Source: an uncultured beta proteobacterium (GTDB taxonomy: Bacteria; Pseudomonadota; Gammaproteobacteria; Burkholderiales; Burkholderiaceae_E). From it: a DNA stretch of 64,000 nt. This document shows, in pieces, positions 27,349 through 35,912 of this stretch. The stretch covers positions 59,183 to 123,182 of the forward strand of contig CAIZNI010000065.1 of NCBI GenBank assembly GCA_903934295.1, given 5' to 3'. The notes below the pieces were generated by a model. That model searched no databases. It was not told the origin of the DNA and saw only the letters and a list, made by a program, of their open reading frames with translations. The position numbers and the translations under genes are program-made. Positions within the stretch are counted from its first letter, which is position 1. The number at the start of each line of letters is the position of its first letter.

Positions 27349-28600
27349 TGGCGCCTCGGGCCTGGGCCAGCTCGATCAGCCGCCAGTGGCCGCCCTCGTC
27401 GTCCGATGTCCAGGCCCGCAGGCGGGTGAGCTGACCGTCGAAGCTGCGCCACACGATGGCCACCCGGTTGCCGTGGCGGATGATGTCCGCATGCTCGGCG
27501 CGCTCGTCGGGCAGCGCCACGGCGGCTCCGAGCGGCGTGCCCGTCGCACTCAGCCGGGCGTAACGCACGCCGGCCCGTCCAGCGCGTTCGCCGAACCAGA
27601 CCGTATGAAAGCCGCCGTCGGAGGCCGTCGCCAGCCCGGGGCCCTGGTGCGGGCAGGCCTCGATCTTCCACTCGTCGAAAGTGGCCCGCACCGGCGCAGC
27701 GAGGGGCATGCCCGGCCTGCCGGTCGTCGGGTCCGGCGCCGCGCTCGCGTCACTTCGCAGGAAGGCATGGTCGCGGATGCTGCCCTCGAACACGTGTCGC
27801 CAGAGCGCCGCCACCTCGTTGTCTCCAACCGGCTGCAACGCGATCCTGCAGCATTCGCAACTGCTCGCGGCAACCGGGGTATCGGGACCGAAGGTGGCTG
27901 CGCCGTCGTCGGACACCGCCCGGTAGATCGACGCGCCGGCTTGGCGCGGCGTCCGATTGTCGCGTTTGTCGACCCAGTACACATGCAGCCGTCCTCGCCC
28001 ATCGAAGACGATGGACTCGAAACGGTGGGTGATCACCTGGCGATCCTGGTGGACGGTGAACGGGGCGCTGAAGTGGCGGCCGCCATCGGTGGAGCGCAGC
28101 ATCCGGATTTCCCCGGTGTACGGCCGGGCCAGCGGCTGGGTGTAGGCGATGACGGCCACGCCCTGCGGTCCGAAGGCGAGCTTGGGGCGGCTCTCGCCAT
28201 CGGCGGCCACCTGGTCGCTGCCGATGTCCGGATACGCATCGGGCGACCAGTGGCGGCCGTCATCGGCGCTGTGGCGCAGGAACAGCCGGCGCCGCGCGTC
28301 CAGGCCGACCACCCACAGGCGGCCATCGGGCGCCACTGCCGCGCTGATGGCCAGCGAGGCGCGGGTGTTCGCTGCCGAGGTCGGCGCGTGGGAATGGGCC
28401 TGGGAAGAGGCCTGGGAAGAGGCCTGGGCCTGGGCCTGGGAATGCGCGTGGCCGGCGGTGCCGGCCTGCTGTGCCGGCGCCTGCGTCGAGGCCAACGCGG
28501 CAGCCGCCACCCCGGCCCGCAGGGCGAGCGCCGCCAGTCGCCGCAGGGCGAGCGTCGCGCGCCGCAGCGCGACGGGCATCCGGGGACAGTCGATCAGCAT
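27257..28600 (-). CDS. BNR/Asp-box beta-propeller protein, exported, Cys-rich site
   Basis: 447 residues; start at the ATG preceded by AAGGAGG. After an N-terminal signal (about 10-44, ending APAQQA) comes a low-complexity His/Ser/Gln/Ala stretch (51-72). A propeller with at least four Asp boxes follows: SADDGRHWSP, STDGGRHFSAP, SDDGAATFGP and SDDEGGHWRL. Residues 248-251 read CECC, unusual for sialidases, and the catalytic residues of true sialidases are not apparent. So exo-alpha-sialidase, the likely automatic label, is doubtful. It lies 44 bp after the TonB receptor gene on the same strand; a copper-binding or metal-processing role is inferred from context. Confidence 0.75.
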   Translation of the reverse strand: MLIDCPRMPVALRRATLALRRLAALALRAGVAAAALASTQAPAQQAGTAGHAHSQAQAQASSQASSQAHSHAPTSAANTRASLAISAAVAPDGRLWVVGLDARRRLFLRHSADDGRHWSPDAYPDIGSDQVAADGESRPKLAFGPQGVAVIAYTQPLARPYTGEIRMLRSTDGGRHFSAPFTVHQDRQVITHRFESIVFDGRGRLHVYWVDKRDNRTPRQAGASIYRAVSDDGAATFGPDTPVAASSCECCRIALQPVGDNEVAALWRHVFEGSIRDHAFLRSDASAAPDPTTGRPGMPLAAPVRATFDEWKIEACPHQGPGLATASDGGFHTVWFGERAGRAGVRYARLSATGTPLGAAVALPDERAEHADIIRHGNRVAIVWRSFDGQLTRLRAWTSDDEGGHWRLIELAQARGANDHPRLVRRDDRILAVWRTTTEVRVETIRF

Positions 28601-28644
28601 CCTGCTCGAACCTCCTTGATGAGGCCACCGGCCATGCATGCCGC

Positions 28645-30828
28645 TCACCATTTCGCCTCGAAGCCCGCGTACAGGGTGCGAGGCAATCCCGGCGAATAGA
28701 CCGGCGTGTTCGAAGAAACCGATGCGCTGTCGGCATAGCGCCGGTCGGCCAGGTTCATCACTCGGGCAAACACGCTCAGTCCCTCGCTGATCGGCCAGGC
28801 CAGCCGCGCATTGAGCAGATTGTGTCCCGGATAGCGCGAGTAGGTGGCTGAGTTCGACGCCTCCAGCCAGTAGGCGCCCAGGTGCACCCATTCCAGTTGC
28901 GCCAGCGCCCGGGGCCGTGGCATCCAGCTCACCCGCAGGTTGGCCAGCGTCCGCGGGGCGGCCTCCATTTCCTTGCCACTGAAATCGGCGGCGGCACTCA
29001 CCCAGTCGACGTAGGTGTGACGGGTATAGGAGAACGCGCCATCGATCCGCCAGACCTTGTCCAGTCGCGCGCCCACGCCCAGTTCCAGACCCTGATGCCG
29101 GGTTCGGCCGGCGTTCACGTTCGTGGCGAGGTTGGTGGCGAGGTCGCGCTGGCTCACCAGGTCGTCGCGCTTGACCAGATGGAACGCGGCCAGGTTGTAG
29201 TCCAGGCCCGCCCGCTCGCCGCGCAGGCCGATCTCGGCCTGTTCGGCCTTGATGGGCTTGAGGCCCAGCGACAGAGTCGCCCGGTGGGTGGCGTCGGTGG
29301 CATTGGCCGCCAGCGAGGGCCGGAACAACTGGCTCTCGGAGGGTGCCCGGAACCCGGTGTTGTAGGACAGGTAGCCGTGCGTGCGCGGCTCGAACGCCCA
29401 GGTGGCGCCGATCTTCGGGCTCAGACGCTCGAAGTTCAGCGTCGCGTCCCCCGACTGCCCATACCAGTTGCCGCTGGCGGCGTCGCGAACCGGTGCCGAG
29501 CCGAACCGGTTGTTGACCGAGTAGCTGAGGTGGTCGTACCGAACCCCGGCGCTGACCCGCAGTCGATCCAGCGGCGAGAACTCGGTGTGCAGATAGGGAG
29601 AGCTCGACCGGAAGGTCACGTCGTAGTCGAAGATGCGCGTGCCGCTCGTGTAGGCGGTGAACACCCGCGAGGCACCGCTGCCGGTGGAGGTGACGTTCAG
29701 ACGGTTCTCGATGCGGGACCCCGGGCTGTTTTCCAGGTCGATGCCGGCGATCACGCGCCCCCTGATCGATGGCGCGAAATCCTGACGCCACTTGGCGGCC
29801 ACGCCATAGGACAGGTTCGAGGTGGTGGCGAGGGTCGGATCCGATGCCAGGGTGAACGAGGCCAGCAGGTCCATGCGGTTGTCGCGAAAGTACGGTGTCA
29901 CCGACAGCAGGCCGTTGCCGACGACCCGCTCCCATGCCGTCGACAACCGCAGGGCGTCGACCTGTCGAAACGCGATCGACAGATTGTTGCGGGTCGGGTT
30001 GTTCCGGTAGTCGGCGTAGGGCAGTGGCGAATTCGCACCGGTCTGCTGGTCGATCTGCGAGAACGACAGGATCGTCTTCAGGCTGTCCGTGCCGCTGGGT
30101 GCGGCATCCCAGCGGAAGTTGCCACTGTTGCGTTCGTAGGCGGTGCGATTCCGCCAGCCGTCGGTCCGGGTGAGGTTCAGGTCGGCCCGCATGGCTCCCC
30201 ATGCCCCTGCGCCGGTATCGCCTTCGGCCATCAGTCGCCGCCAGCCGTGGCTGCCCGCCTCCGCGTTCAGGGCGGCGCCCGGCACGGGCCCGGGCAGTCG
30301 GGTGATCAGGTTGATGATGCCGCCGATGGCGTCCGAACCATAGAGCGCCGTGCCGGGTCCGCGCACCACCTCGACACCGCCGGCCATCGGCAGGTTCAGC
30401 TCATAAAGCGCGTTGTGGTTGAAGAAGCCGGTCGCGCGGATCGGCAGCCCGTCCTCCAGGTACAGGTACAGGGGGGCGGTGGTGAAGGGCTGACGGATCG
30501 CGGTGTTGTGACCTTCGCCGTTGGTCACGCCGATGGCCACGCCGGGGACCTGGCCCAGCAGTTGCTGGGGATGGGTGGGTGCGGTCTCGCGGATGGTGCG
30601 TGCGCTGATCAGGCCGACCGAGGCGGGTGTTTCGGTGAGCAGGGCTTTTTCGCGGGTGCCGGTGACGGTGACCGCCGGCAGGCGGGCGTCGGTCGGTACG
30701 GCGCTGGCGGCGCTGCGGGTCGCGGCGTCGGGTGCCGTCTGGGCATGCACGGGGAGGCAGATCGCAGCGGCGAGGAGGGCCGAACCGGCCAACCCCCGCG
30801 CGCTGCTGTTGAGCAGGGCAGGATTCAT
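28645..30828 (-). CDS. TonB-dependent outer-membrane receptor
   Basis: 727 residues. The signal peptide is in MNPALLNSSARGLAGSALLA, cut after PVHAQ. The TonB-box-like region is LPAVTVTGTREKA. The plug domain has HPQQLLGQVPGVAI, GVEVVRGPGTALYGSDAIGGIINLITR, and a 22-strand barrel ends in LYAGFEAKW, the aromatic-terminated last strand. Such receptors import metal chelates, vitamins or other scarce solutes with TonB energy. The neighbours (a DUF2946 protein upstream, thioredoxin-like and CECC propeller proteins downstream) point to copper or another metal rather than a siderophore. No Fur site was found upstream. Confidence 0.9.
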   Translation of the reverse strand: MNPALLNSSARGLAGSALLAAAICLPVHAQTAPDAATRSAASAVPTDARLPAVTVTGTREKALLTETPASVGLISARTIRETAPTHPQQLLGQVPGVAIGVTNGEGHNTAIRQPFTTAPLYLYLEDGLPIRATGFFNHNALYELNLPMAGGVEVVRGPGTALYGSDAIGGIINLITRLPGPVPGAALNAEAGSHGWRRLMAEGDTGAGAWGAMRADLNLTRTDGWRNRTAYERNSGNFRWDAAPSGTDSLKTILSFSQIDQQTGANSPLPYADYRNNPTRNNLSIAFRQVDALRLSTAWERVVGNGLLSVTPYFRDNRMDLLASFTLASDPTLATTSNLSYGVAAKWRQDFAPSIRGRVIAGIDLENSPGSRIENRLNVTSTGSGASRVFTAYTSGTRIFDYDVTFRSSSPYLHTEFSPLDRLRVSAGVRYDHLSYSVNNRFGSAPVRDAASGNWYGQSGDATLNFERLSPKIGATWAFEPRTHGYLSYNTGFRAPSESQLFRPSLAANATDATHRATLSLGLKPIKAEQAEIGLRGERAGLDYNLAAFHLVKRDDLVSQRDLATNLATNVNAGRTRHQGLELGVGARLDKVWRIDGAFSYTRHTYVDWVSAAADFSGKEMEAAPRTLANLRVSWMPRPRALAQLEWVHLGAYWLEASNSATYSRYPGHNLLNARLAWPISEGLSVFARVMNLADRRYADSASVSSNTPVYSPGLPRTLYAGFEAKW

Positions 30829-30946
30829 GTCGATGTTCCGATCGCGGCGCGCTCGCCCGAACCGATCGGTCAGGCAGCGCGCCAGAATGACGTGTCCCGG
30901 TGGCGGCGGCAGGCGCCGCCGGGCCGTCCCGGGGATCAGGAGACGA

Positions 30947-31336
30947 TCAGGAAATGACGGGTGGGCCCCGTGAGCGGGCAGGCGCCCAGGAGAACAACGG
31001 CCTTGGCGCGCTCAGGAAGAGGGCGGGAACCGCTTGCGACAGGGCCGACACCATCAGCCACGCAGACGCTGTCGGGGTCGGCAGCGCCACCGGCGCCTGA
31101 GCCAGGCACATCGGGCAGTGGGCGGCTTGCGCGCCCGACGAAGAATCCGGGTCGGAGGCCGTGCGGGACGCGGCCGAGGACAGTGGGTTGTGGACCGAGC
31201 AGATCACCAGCCAGGGCGACTGGGCAGTGCGCACCGCCATCCGGGCTGAGGACAGGGCCGGCAACAGCGCCGCCAGCAGCAGCGCCAGGGCGGCCACCAG
31301 GGCCACCAGTCGCTGTTGTCTCAGGGTCGAGCGCAT
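30947..31336 (-). CDS. DUF2946 family small protein, Cys/His motif
   Basis: 129 residues. I start it at the ATG giving MRSTLRQQRLVALVAALALL, an N-terminal membrane or signal segment; the frame continues upstream without similarity. The DUF2946 signature is present: PWLVICSVHN (Cys46, His49) and AHCPMCLAQAP (His73, Cys74, Cys77). Members often neighbour copper-related TonB receptors, and the Cys/His set could bind Cu. A second hydrophobic stretch lies at about 90-112 (ASAWLMVSALSQAVPALF). It is the first gene of the minus-strand metal cluster, 118 bp before the receptor. Confidence 0.72.
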   Translation of the reverse strand: MRSTLRQQRLVALVAALALLLAALLPALSSARMAVRTAQSPWLVICSVHNPLSSAASRTASDPDSSSGAQAAHCPMCLAQAPVALPTPTASAWLMVSALSQAVPALFLSAPRPLFSWAPARSRGPPVIS

Positions 31337-31481
31337 GTTTCCGATTTTAGCATATGTCCCGGGGGGCCCCGGCCGCGCGCCTGGCGGTCGTGCCGAAACC
31401 GCAGCGCGGCGGATTCCCCATCGGCGCGGCGCTGCTACTATCGACCGCACCGTCTCCCACACTCCAAGGAAACCACAGTCC

Positions 31482-32720
31482 ATGACTGAAGCTCTCATCA
31501 TCGACGCCTGCCGCACTCCGCGCGGCATCGGCAAGATCGGCAAGGGTGCACTGGCCGACATGCATCCGCAGCATCTGGGTGCCGCGGTTCTCAAGGCGCT
31601 GGCCGAGCGCAATGGCATCAAGACCGCCGAAGTCGACGACATCATCTGGGGCACCAGCGCGCAGCGCGGCCCCCAGGGCGGTGACCTCGGCCGGATGTCG
31701 GCGCTCGACGCCGGCTACGACGTCCGCTCCAGCGGCGTCACCCTCGATCGCTTCTGCGGATCGGGCATCACCACGGTGAACATGGCGGCAGCCTCGATCA
31801 TGTCGGGCATGGAAGACCTGGTCATCGCCGGCGGCACCGAGATGATGTCGATGGCCGGTCGTCGCAGCAGCGAAGACGGCCCGGCGCTGATGGATGCCGG
31901 CAACCTGCGCCTGCGCGCCTCGCATCCCCAGTCCCACCAGGGCGTGTGCGCCGACGCGATCGCCACGCTCGAAGGCATCAGCCGCACCGACCTCGACGCC
32001 CTGGCGCTCGAAAGCCAGAAGCGCGCCGCCCACGCGATCGCCAACGGTCACTTCGATCGCAGCCTGATCAAGGTATTCAAGGCCGACGGCACGCTGGCGC
32101 TCGATCATGAGGAATTCCCCCGCCCGCAGACGACCGCGGAAGGCCTCGCCGGCCTGAAGCCCGCGTTCGCCGCGATGGCCGATGTCCCGCTGGACGAGCG
32201 CGGCACCACCTTCCGCAGCCTGATCCTGCAGGTCCATCCGGGCCTGGACATCCGCTTCGTTCACCACGCCGGCAATTCATCGGGCGTGGTCGACGGCTCG
32301 GGCGCGTTGCTGCTGGCCTCGCCGCGCTACGCCAAGGCCAATGGCCTGAAGCCGCGCGCCCGCGTGGTCGCGATGGCCAACATGGGCGACTCGCCCACGC
32401 TGATGCTCAACGCACCGGTGCCGGCCGCGCGCAAGGCGCTGGCCAAGGCCGGCCTGACGGTCGAGGACATCGATCTGTGGGAAATCAACGAGGCCTTCGC
32501 GGTGGTCGCCGAGAAGTTCATCCGTGACCTGAAGCTCGATCGCGACAAGGTCAATGTGAACGGCGGCGCGATGGCGCTGGGTCACCCGATCGGCGCCACC
32601 GGCTCGATCCTGATCGGCACGCTGCTCGACGAACTCGAGCGCCGCGACCTGAAACGCGGTCTGGTCACCATGTGCGCAGCCGGCGGCATGGCCCCGGCAG
32701 TGATCATCGAGCGGATCTGA
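31482..32720 (+). CDS. Acetyl-CoA C-acetyltransferase (thiolase)
   Basis: 412 residues, standard length. The nucleophile is Cys92 in DRFCGSGITTVN, His368 lies in AMALGHPIGATG, and Cys398 in CAAGGMAP; NEAFAVVAEKF is the fourth conserved block. The enzyme forms or splits 3-ketoacyl-CoA in beta-oxidation or polyhydroxyalkanoate/ketone metabolism. It is cytoplasmic. The start follows AAGGA; the upstream open frame is unrelated. It is transcribed away from the DUF2946 gene and convergent with yegD, so is probably a single-gene unit. Whether it is degradative (FadA-like) or biosynthetic (PhaA-like) is not decided here. Confidence 0.92.
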   Translation: MTEALIIDACRTPRGIGKIGKGALADMHPQHLGAAVLKALAERNGIKTAEVDDIIWGTSAQRGPQGGDLGRMSALDAGYDVRSSGVTLDRFCGSGITTVNMAAASIMSGMEDLVIAGGTEMMSMAGRRSSEDGPALMDAGNLRLRASHPQSHQGVCADAIATLEGISRTDLDALALESQKRAAHAIANGHFDRSLIKVFKADGTLALDHEEFPRPQTTAEGLAGLKPAFAAMADVPLDERGTTFRSLILQVHPGLDIRFVHHAGNSSGVVDGSGALLLASPRYAKANGLKPRARVVAMANMGDSPTLMLNAPVPAARKALAKAGLTVEDIDLWEINEAFAVVAEKFIRDLKLDRDKVNVNGGAMALGHPIGATGSILIGTLLDELERRDLKRGLVTMCAAGGMAPAVIIERI

Positions 32721-32741
32721 ACCGGCGGGGTGGGCTGCGGC

Positions 32742-34115
32742 TCACCCCATCGACCGGCCGGCGCCCTGGCGTCGGCCGAACAGGCGTTCGGCCTGCATCG
32801 CCAGGCCGCTCACCACGCTGCCGTAAGCGTCGCCCATCACCAGTGGCTGTTGCGCGAAGCGCTCGCGCAGGAGCCGCTGCACCAGCGGCGCACGCGCCGA
32901 CCCCCCGGTCACATAGATCATTTCCGGCTCGCTGCCGGCCTGGCGGATCGCCTCCTGGATCAGTCGCTGCATTCCCGCGAGCAACGCCCGGAACGCCTGC
33001 GCGAGCTGCGGCGCGTTCACCGTGACCGAGAGCCCGGCCTGCAGCCGCTCCAGCGTCACCGCGACCGCGTCGGACTGGGCCAGCGCCAGCTTGGCCTGCT
33101 CGGATTTCATCGTCAGCCAGAGCGTCTGGCGGGTTTCGCGAAGCGTCTCCAGCCGGTCGATTCGGGCGGCGACCCCGGCATCGCAGCGCCGCTGGATCGC
33201 CTCGATCATCGGTCCGGCGCGAAAGAACGCGTTCTGGGCCGGAATGCTGAAGACATCGGCGGCATCGGCAAACGGGGTCAGCGGCACCGGCAACCCCGAC
33301 AGCTCATTGGCCCCGCGCCCCATGGCCGGCATCAGCCCGGTGAAGGTCAGCGAGGTGTCCACGTCGTTGCCGCCGACCCGGTCGCCACTGGCGGCGAGGA
33401 TGTCGGCCGCACGGCTGTCCTGCGCGACCCGATTCGGACCGAGTCGCGCCATCGTGCAATCGGTGGTGCCCCCGCCCACGTCCACGATCAGCACCAGCCG
33501 GTCGCGATCGAGCTGACGCTCGAAGTCGAGCGCGGCGGCCACCGGTTCGAACTCGAAGCGCACCTCGTTGAACCCGGCGCGTTGCGCCGCGCTCTCGAGC
33601 AGGGCGAGGGCGCGGGCGTCGCCGCGGGCCTGGTCGGCGGGCGAGCCGCCGCCGAAGTGCACCGGCCTGCCGATGCAGGCGCGGGTGATCTCGCTGCCAC
33701 GGGCCGCACTGGCGCGCGCGCGCAGATGCCCCAGCATCTGTTCGACGATCCGCTCGAAGCGGGCGCGGTAGGCCGCGTCGATGTCGGCGGCCAGAAATGA
33801 TTTCGGCGACCGATAGAAGAACCCCTCGGGGTCTTCCAGGCTGCTGGTGAGCGCCTGCCGCCCGAACTGCGCCTGCGCACCCAGCAGCAGGGCCTCCTGC
33901 AAGGTCTGGCGGTTCATGGCCTCGAGCGCAGCGTCCGTCGTCCGCTCCCCCCGGGCCGGTGTCGGCATCACGCGTGGCACATAGACCAGCGAGGGCAGGG
34001 TGGTCTCGCCGGGTTCCAGTTCGATCGGAACGGGCCTGCCGTCGCTGATCAGCGCCACCAGGCAGTTCGAGGTTCCGAAGTCCAGGCCGACGTGATCGCC
34101 GGCGGCCGCCGTCAC
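32742..34115 (-). CDS. yegD: YegD-type Hsp70 family chaperone-like ATPase
   Basis: 457 residues. The actin/Hsp70 ATPase fold shows GLDFGTSNCLVALI (phosphate 1), LVLIVDVGGGTTDCTMA (phosphate 2) and MIYVTGGSARAPLVQRLL (adenosine). The substrate-binding domain of DnaK is absent, as in E. coli YegD. Its partner and substrate are unknown. It overlaps the stop of the receiver-TPR gene by four bases (ATGA), so the two are made together and may act in the same process, for example stress sensing. No J-domain protein is nearby. Confidence 0.88.
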   Translation of the reverse strand: MTAAAGDHVGLDFGTSNCLVALISDGRPVPIELEPGETTLPSLVYVPRVMPTPARGERTTDAALEAMNRQTLQEALLLGAQAQFGRQALTSSLEDPEGFFYRSPKSFLAADIDAAYRARFERIVEQMLGHLRARASAARGSEITRACIGRPVHFGGGSPADQARGDARALALLESAAQRAGFNEVRFEFEPVAAALDFERQLDRDRLVLIVDVGGGTTDCTMARLGPNRVAQDSRAADILAASGDRVGGNDVDTSLTFTGLMPAMGRGANELSGLPVPLTPFADAADVFSIPAQNAFFRAGPMIEAIQRRCDAGVAARIDRLETLRETRQTLWLTMKSEQAKLALAQSDAVAVTLERLQAGLSVTVNAPQLAQAFRALLAGMQRLIQEAIRQAGSEPEMIYVTGGSARAPLVQRLLRERFAQQPLVMGDAYGSVVSGLAMQAERLFGRRQGAGRSMG

Positions 34116-35785
34116 GGCAGCGGCAGTGTCTTGCTGGGCCGGCTGTTCTCGTTCATGCGCGCCAGCGAGACCTGCGTTCCGGCAGAGCAGTATTGCTTTC
34201 GCAGTTCTTGTGCCTGCTGGATCTGCGAGTGGGAGGCGTCGCTCAGGCGGTCCTGGTGCTTTACCGCGAGGCTGTCGATCAGGCTGAACACGCGGGCATT
34301 CAGGGTTTCTTTCGCCAGCTTGATGAGCCGCTGCGCAGTGGCGTTCGCGTCGCCCGACAGCATCTTGGACATCGCATCATTGGTCTGGAAGGTGATATTG
34401 GCGTGTTCCTTCTCGACGATTTCAACCAGCGCGCCCATTTCGCCCAAGGCGGCGACCATCAGATCTGACCCGGTCTTGGAAATGCAGTGGCGGCTGGCGA
34501 TGCGATGGACCCAGCCCTCGGCCTGGGGCAGCAAAATGCCCTCGGCACCAATTCGGCGCAGCAGCGACAGGTAATTGCAGGCGCATTCGAAGTCGAACTG
34601 CGCATCGCCCAGCCAGGCTTCCATCCGCGCCACTTGCGCCAGCACCTGCTCGGTGTCCTTGCGCGCCAGGCTCTGACAGGTGGTGGCGATCTCATGCATG
34701 CTGGTGAGCCGGAAGCTCCCCGGATCCCGAGCCAGTGCGTTCTCCAGCGCCACCACGAATTTATCGATGTCCTTGGCCGACCCTCCCCGCCCGGTGACGA
34801 GCAGGGCCAGCTGCAGCAGGGTCTGGGAGTCGAAGGTGCGCGAACCGACACTGAGCCGGAAGGCCTTCATCAGCATCGATTCCGATTCCTCGGCATCGCC
34901 GACGAAGAACGCCAGCGATCCGAGCTTTTGCAGCCGCATCAGGTTGGCCGGTGTGGCTTCCACCCCTCGGCGCAGTACCTGCAGCGCCTGCGACAGCGAG
35001 CCGTCCTCGAAGTGCACGCGGGCGAGCAGGTCATAGGCGTCGGCGAAGGCGTTGGCATCGGAAACCAGGGCCTCCAGCGTGCCGCGGGCCTTGGCGTTGT
35101 CGTTGCCGGCGACCGCCAGGTGGGCGATGCCCAGCTTCGCCCAGGGCAGTGCCTTGGCCTTGAGCACCATGTCGTAGAACTGCTGGGCCAGGCGATGACG
35201 CTTCAGATGCATCGCCAGTTCCGCGCCGATCCGGGCCGCGTCGAGCCAGTAGGGGCCGCCCTCGTTGATCATCTCGCGGCACAGGGCCAGTGCGCCTTCG
35301 AAGTCCTTGGATTCCATCCGCGTGTGGATGGGCAGCAGCGAGCGCTTCTTGGCCAGCGCCTTGTGCAGACGCATTTCCAGCGACAGCGGTTTGAAGGGCT
35401 TGAGCAGGTAATCGTCGGGGGCGTTCTCGACCACCTCCGACACGCGCTCATAGGTGGCTTCGCCGGTCACCATGAAGAAGACGGTGCGAAACGGCACCGT
35501 CCGGGTGTAGCGGATGTCGTCGAGCAGGTCCTGGCCGGTCTCGCGGCCCAGGAAGTGGTATTCGCACAGGATCACATCGTAGACGGCCGACTGCAGCAGC
35601 AGTTTCGCCTGGTGCGTCGTCGGCGCCATCTTGATCCGCGTGATCCCGATGTCACGCAGCACGCTGGACAGGGTCATCCGCGAGCTGGCGTTGTCGTCGA
35701 TGATCAGCGCCTTCATGGGAGCGAAGTCGCTGGTCCGCGATTGCCCGAAGGCAATCGTGATGACGTTGTCGGGTTGTTTGGTCAC
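34112..35785 (-). CDS. Receiver-domain protein with TPR-like repeats; phospho-acceptor Asp replaced by Glu
   Basis: 557 residues. The N-terminal receiver domain (about 24-145) has the acidic pair Asp30/Asp31 (ALIIDDNASS), the switch Thr107 (FFMVTGEA) and Lys129 (DYLLKPFKP). At the phospho-acceptor place, 44 residues after the acidic pair, it has Glu75 (DVILCEYHFLG) instead of Asp. The rest (about 155-540) is helical with TPR-like repeats (AKLGIAHLAVAGNDNAKA, FADAYDLLARVHFEDGSLSQAL). There is no DNA-binding or enzymatic output domain. It probably works through protein contacts, possibly always in an active-like state. It is co-translated with yegD. Confidence 0.85.
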   Translation of the reverse strand: MTKQPDNVITIAFGQSRTSDFAPMKALIIDDNASSRMTLSSVLRDIGITRIKMAPTTHQAKLLLQSAVYDVILCEYHFLGRETGQDLLDDIRYTRTVPFRTVFFMVTGEATYERVSEVVENAPDDYLLKPFKPLSLEMRLHKALAKKRSLLPIHTRMESKDFEGALALCREMINEGGPYWLDAARIGAELAMHLKRHRLAQQFYDMVLKAKALPWAKLGIAHLAVAGNDNAKARGTLEALVSDANAFADAYDLLARVHFEDGSLSQALQVLRRGVEATPANLMRLQKLGSLAFFVGDAEESESMLMKAFRLSVGSRTFDSQTLLQLALLVTGRGGSAKDIDKFVVALENALARDPGSFRLTSMHEIATTCQSLARKDTEQVLAQVARMEAWLGDAQFDFECACNYLSLLRRIGAEGILLPQAEGWVHRIASRHCISKTGSDLMVAALGEMGALVEIVEKEHANITFQTNDAMSKMLSGDANATAQRLIKLAKETLNARVFSLIDSLAVKHQDRLSDASHSQIQQAQELRKQYCSAGTQVSLARMNENSRPSKTLPLP

Positions 35786-35912
35786 TGGGATCGAAGAGGC
35801 AAGTGCGTCAGGCTCGTTTATCTCAAAGGTCTGATGGTGATGAAACGGGGAAAAGCAGACCTGATTCCCCCCTCAAGAAGGTGTCGCCTGATGGCAACAC
35901 CCCTGTTGGTGA

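Noticed and set aside
27257..28600. True sialidase
   Set aside because: Asp boxes occur in many beta-propellers; the catalytic Arg triad and nucleophile could not be identified, while CECC and the gene context suggest another role.
28882..30957. Open frame of about 690 codons opposite the TonB receptor
   Set aside because: Shadow of the receptor gene; composition is unlike a folded protein.
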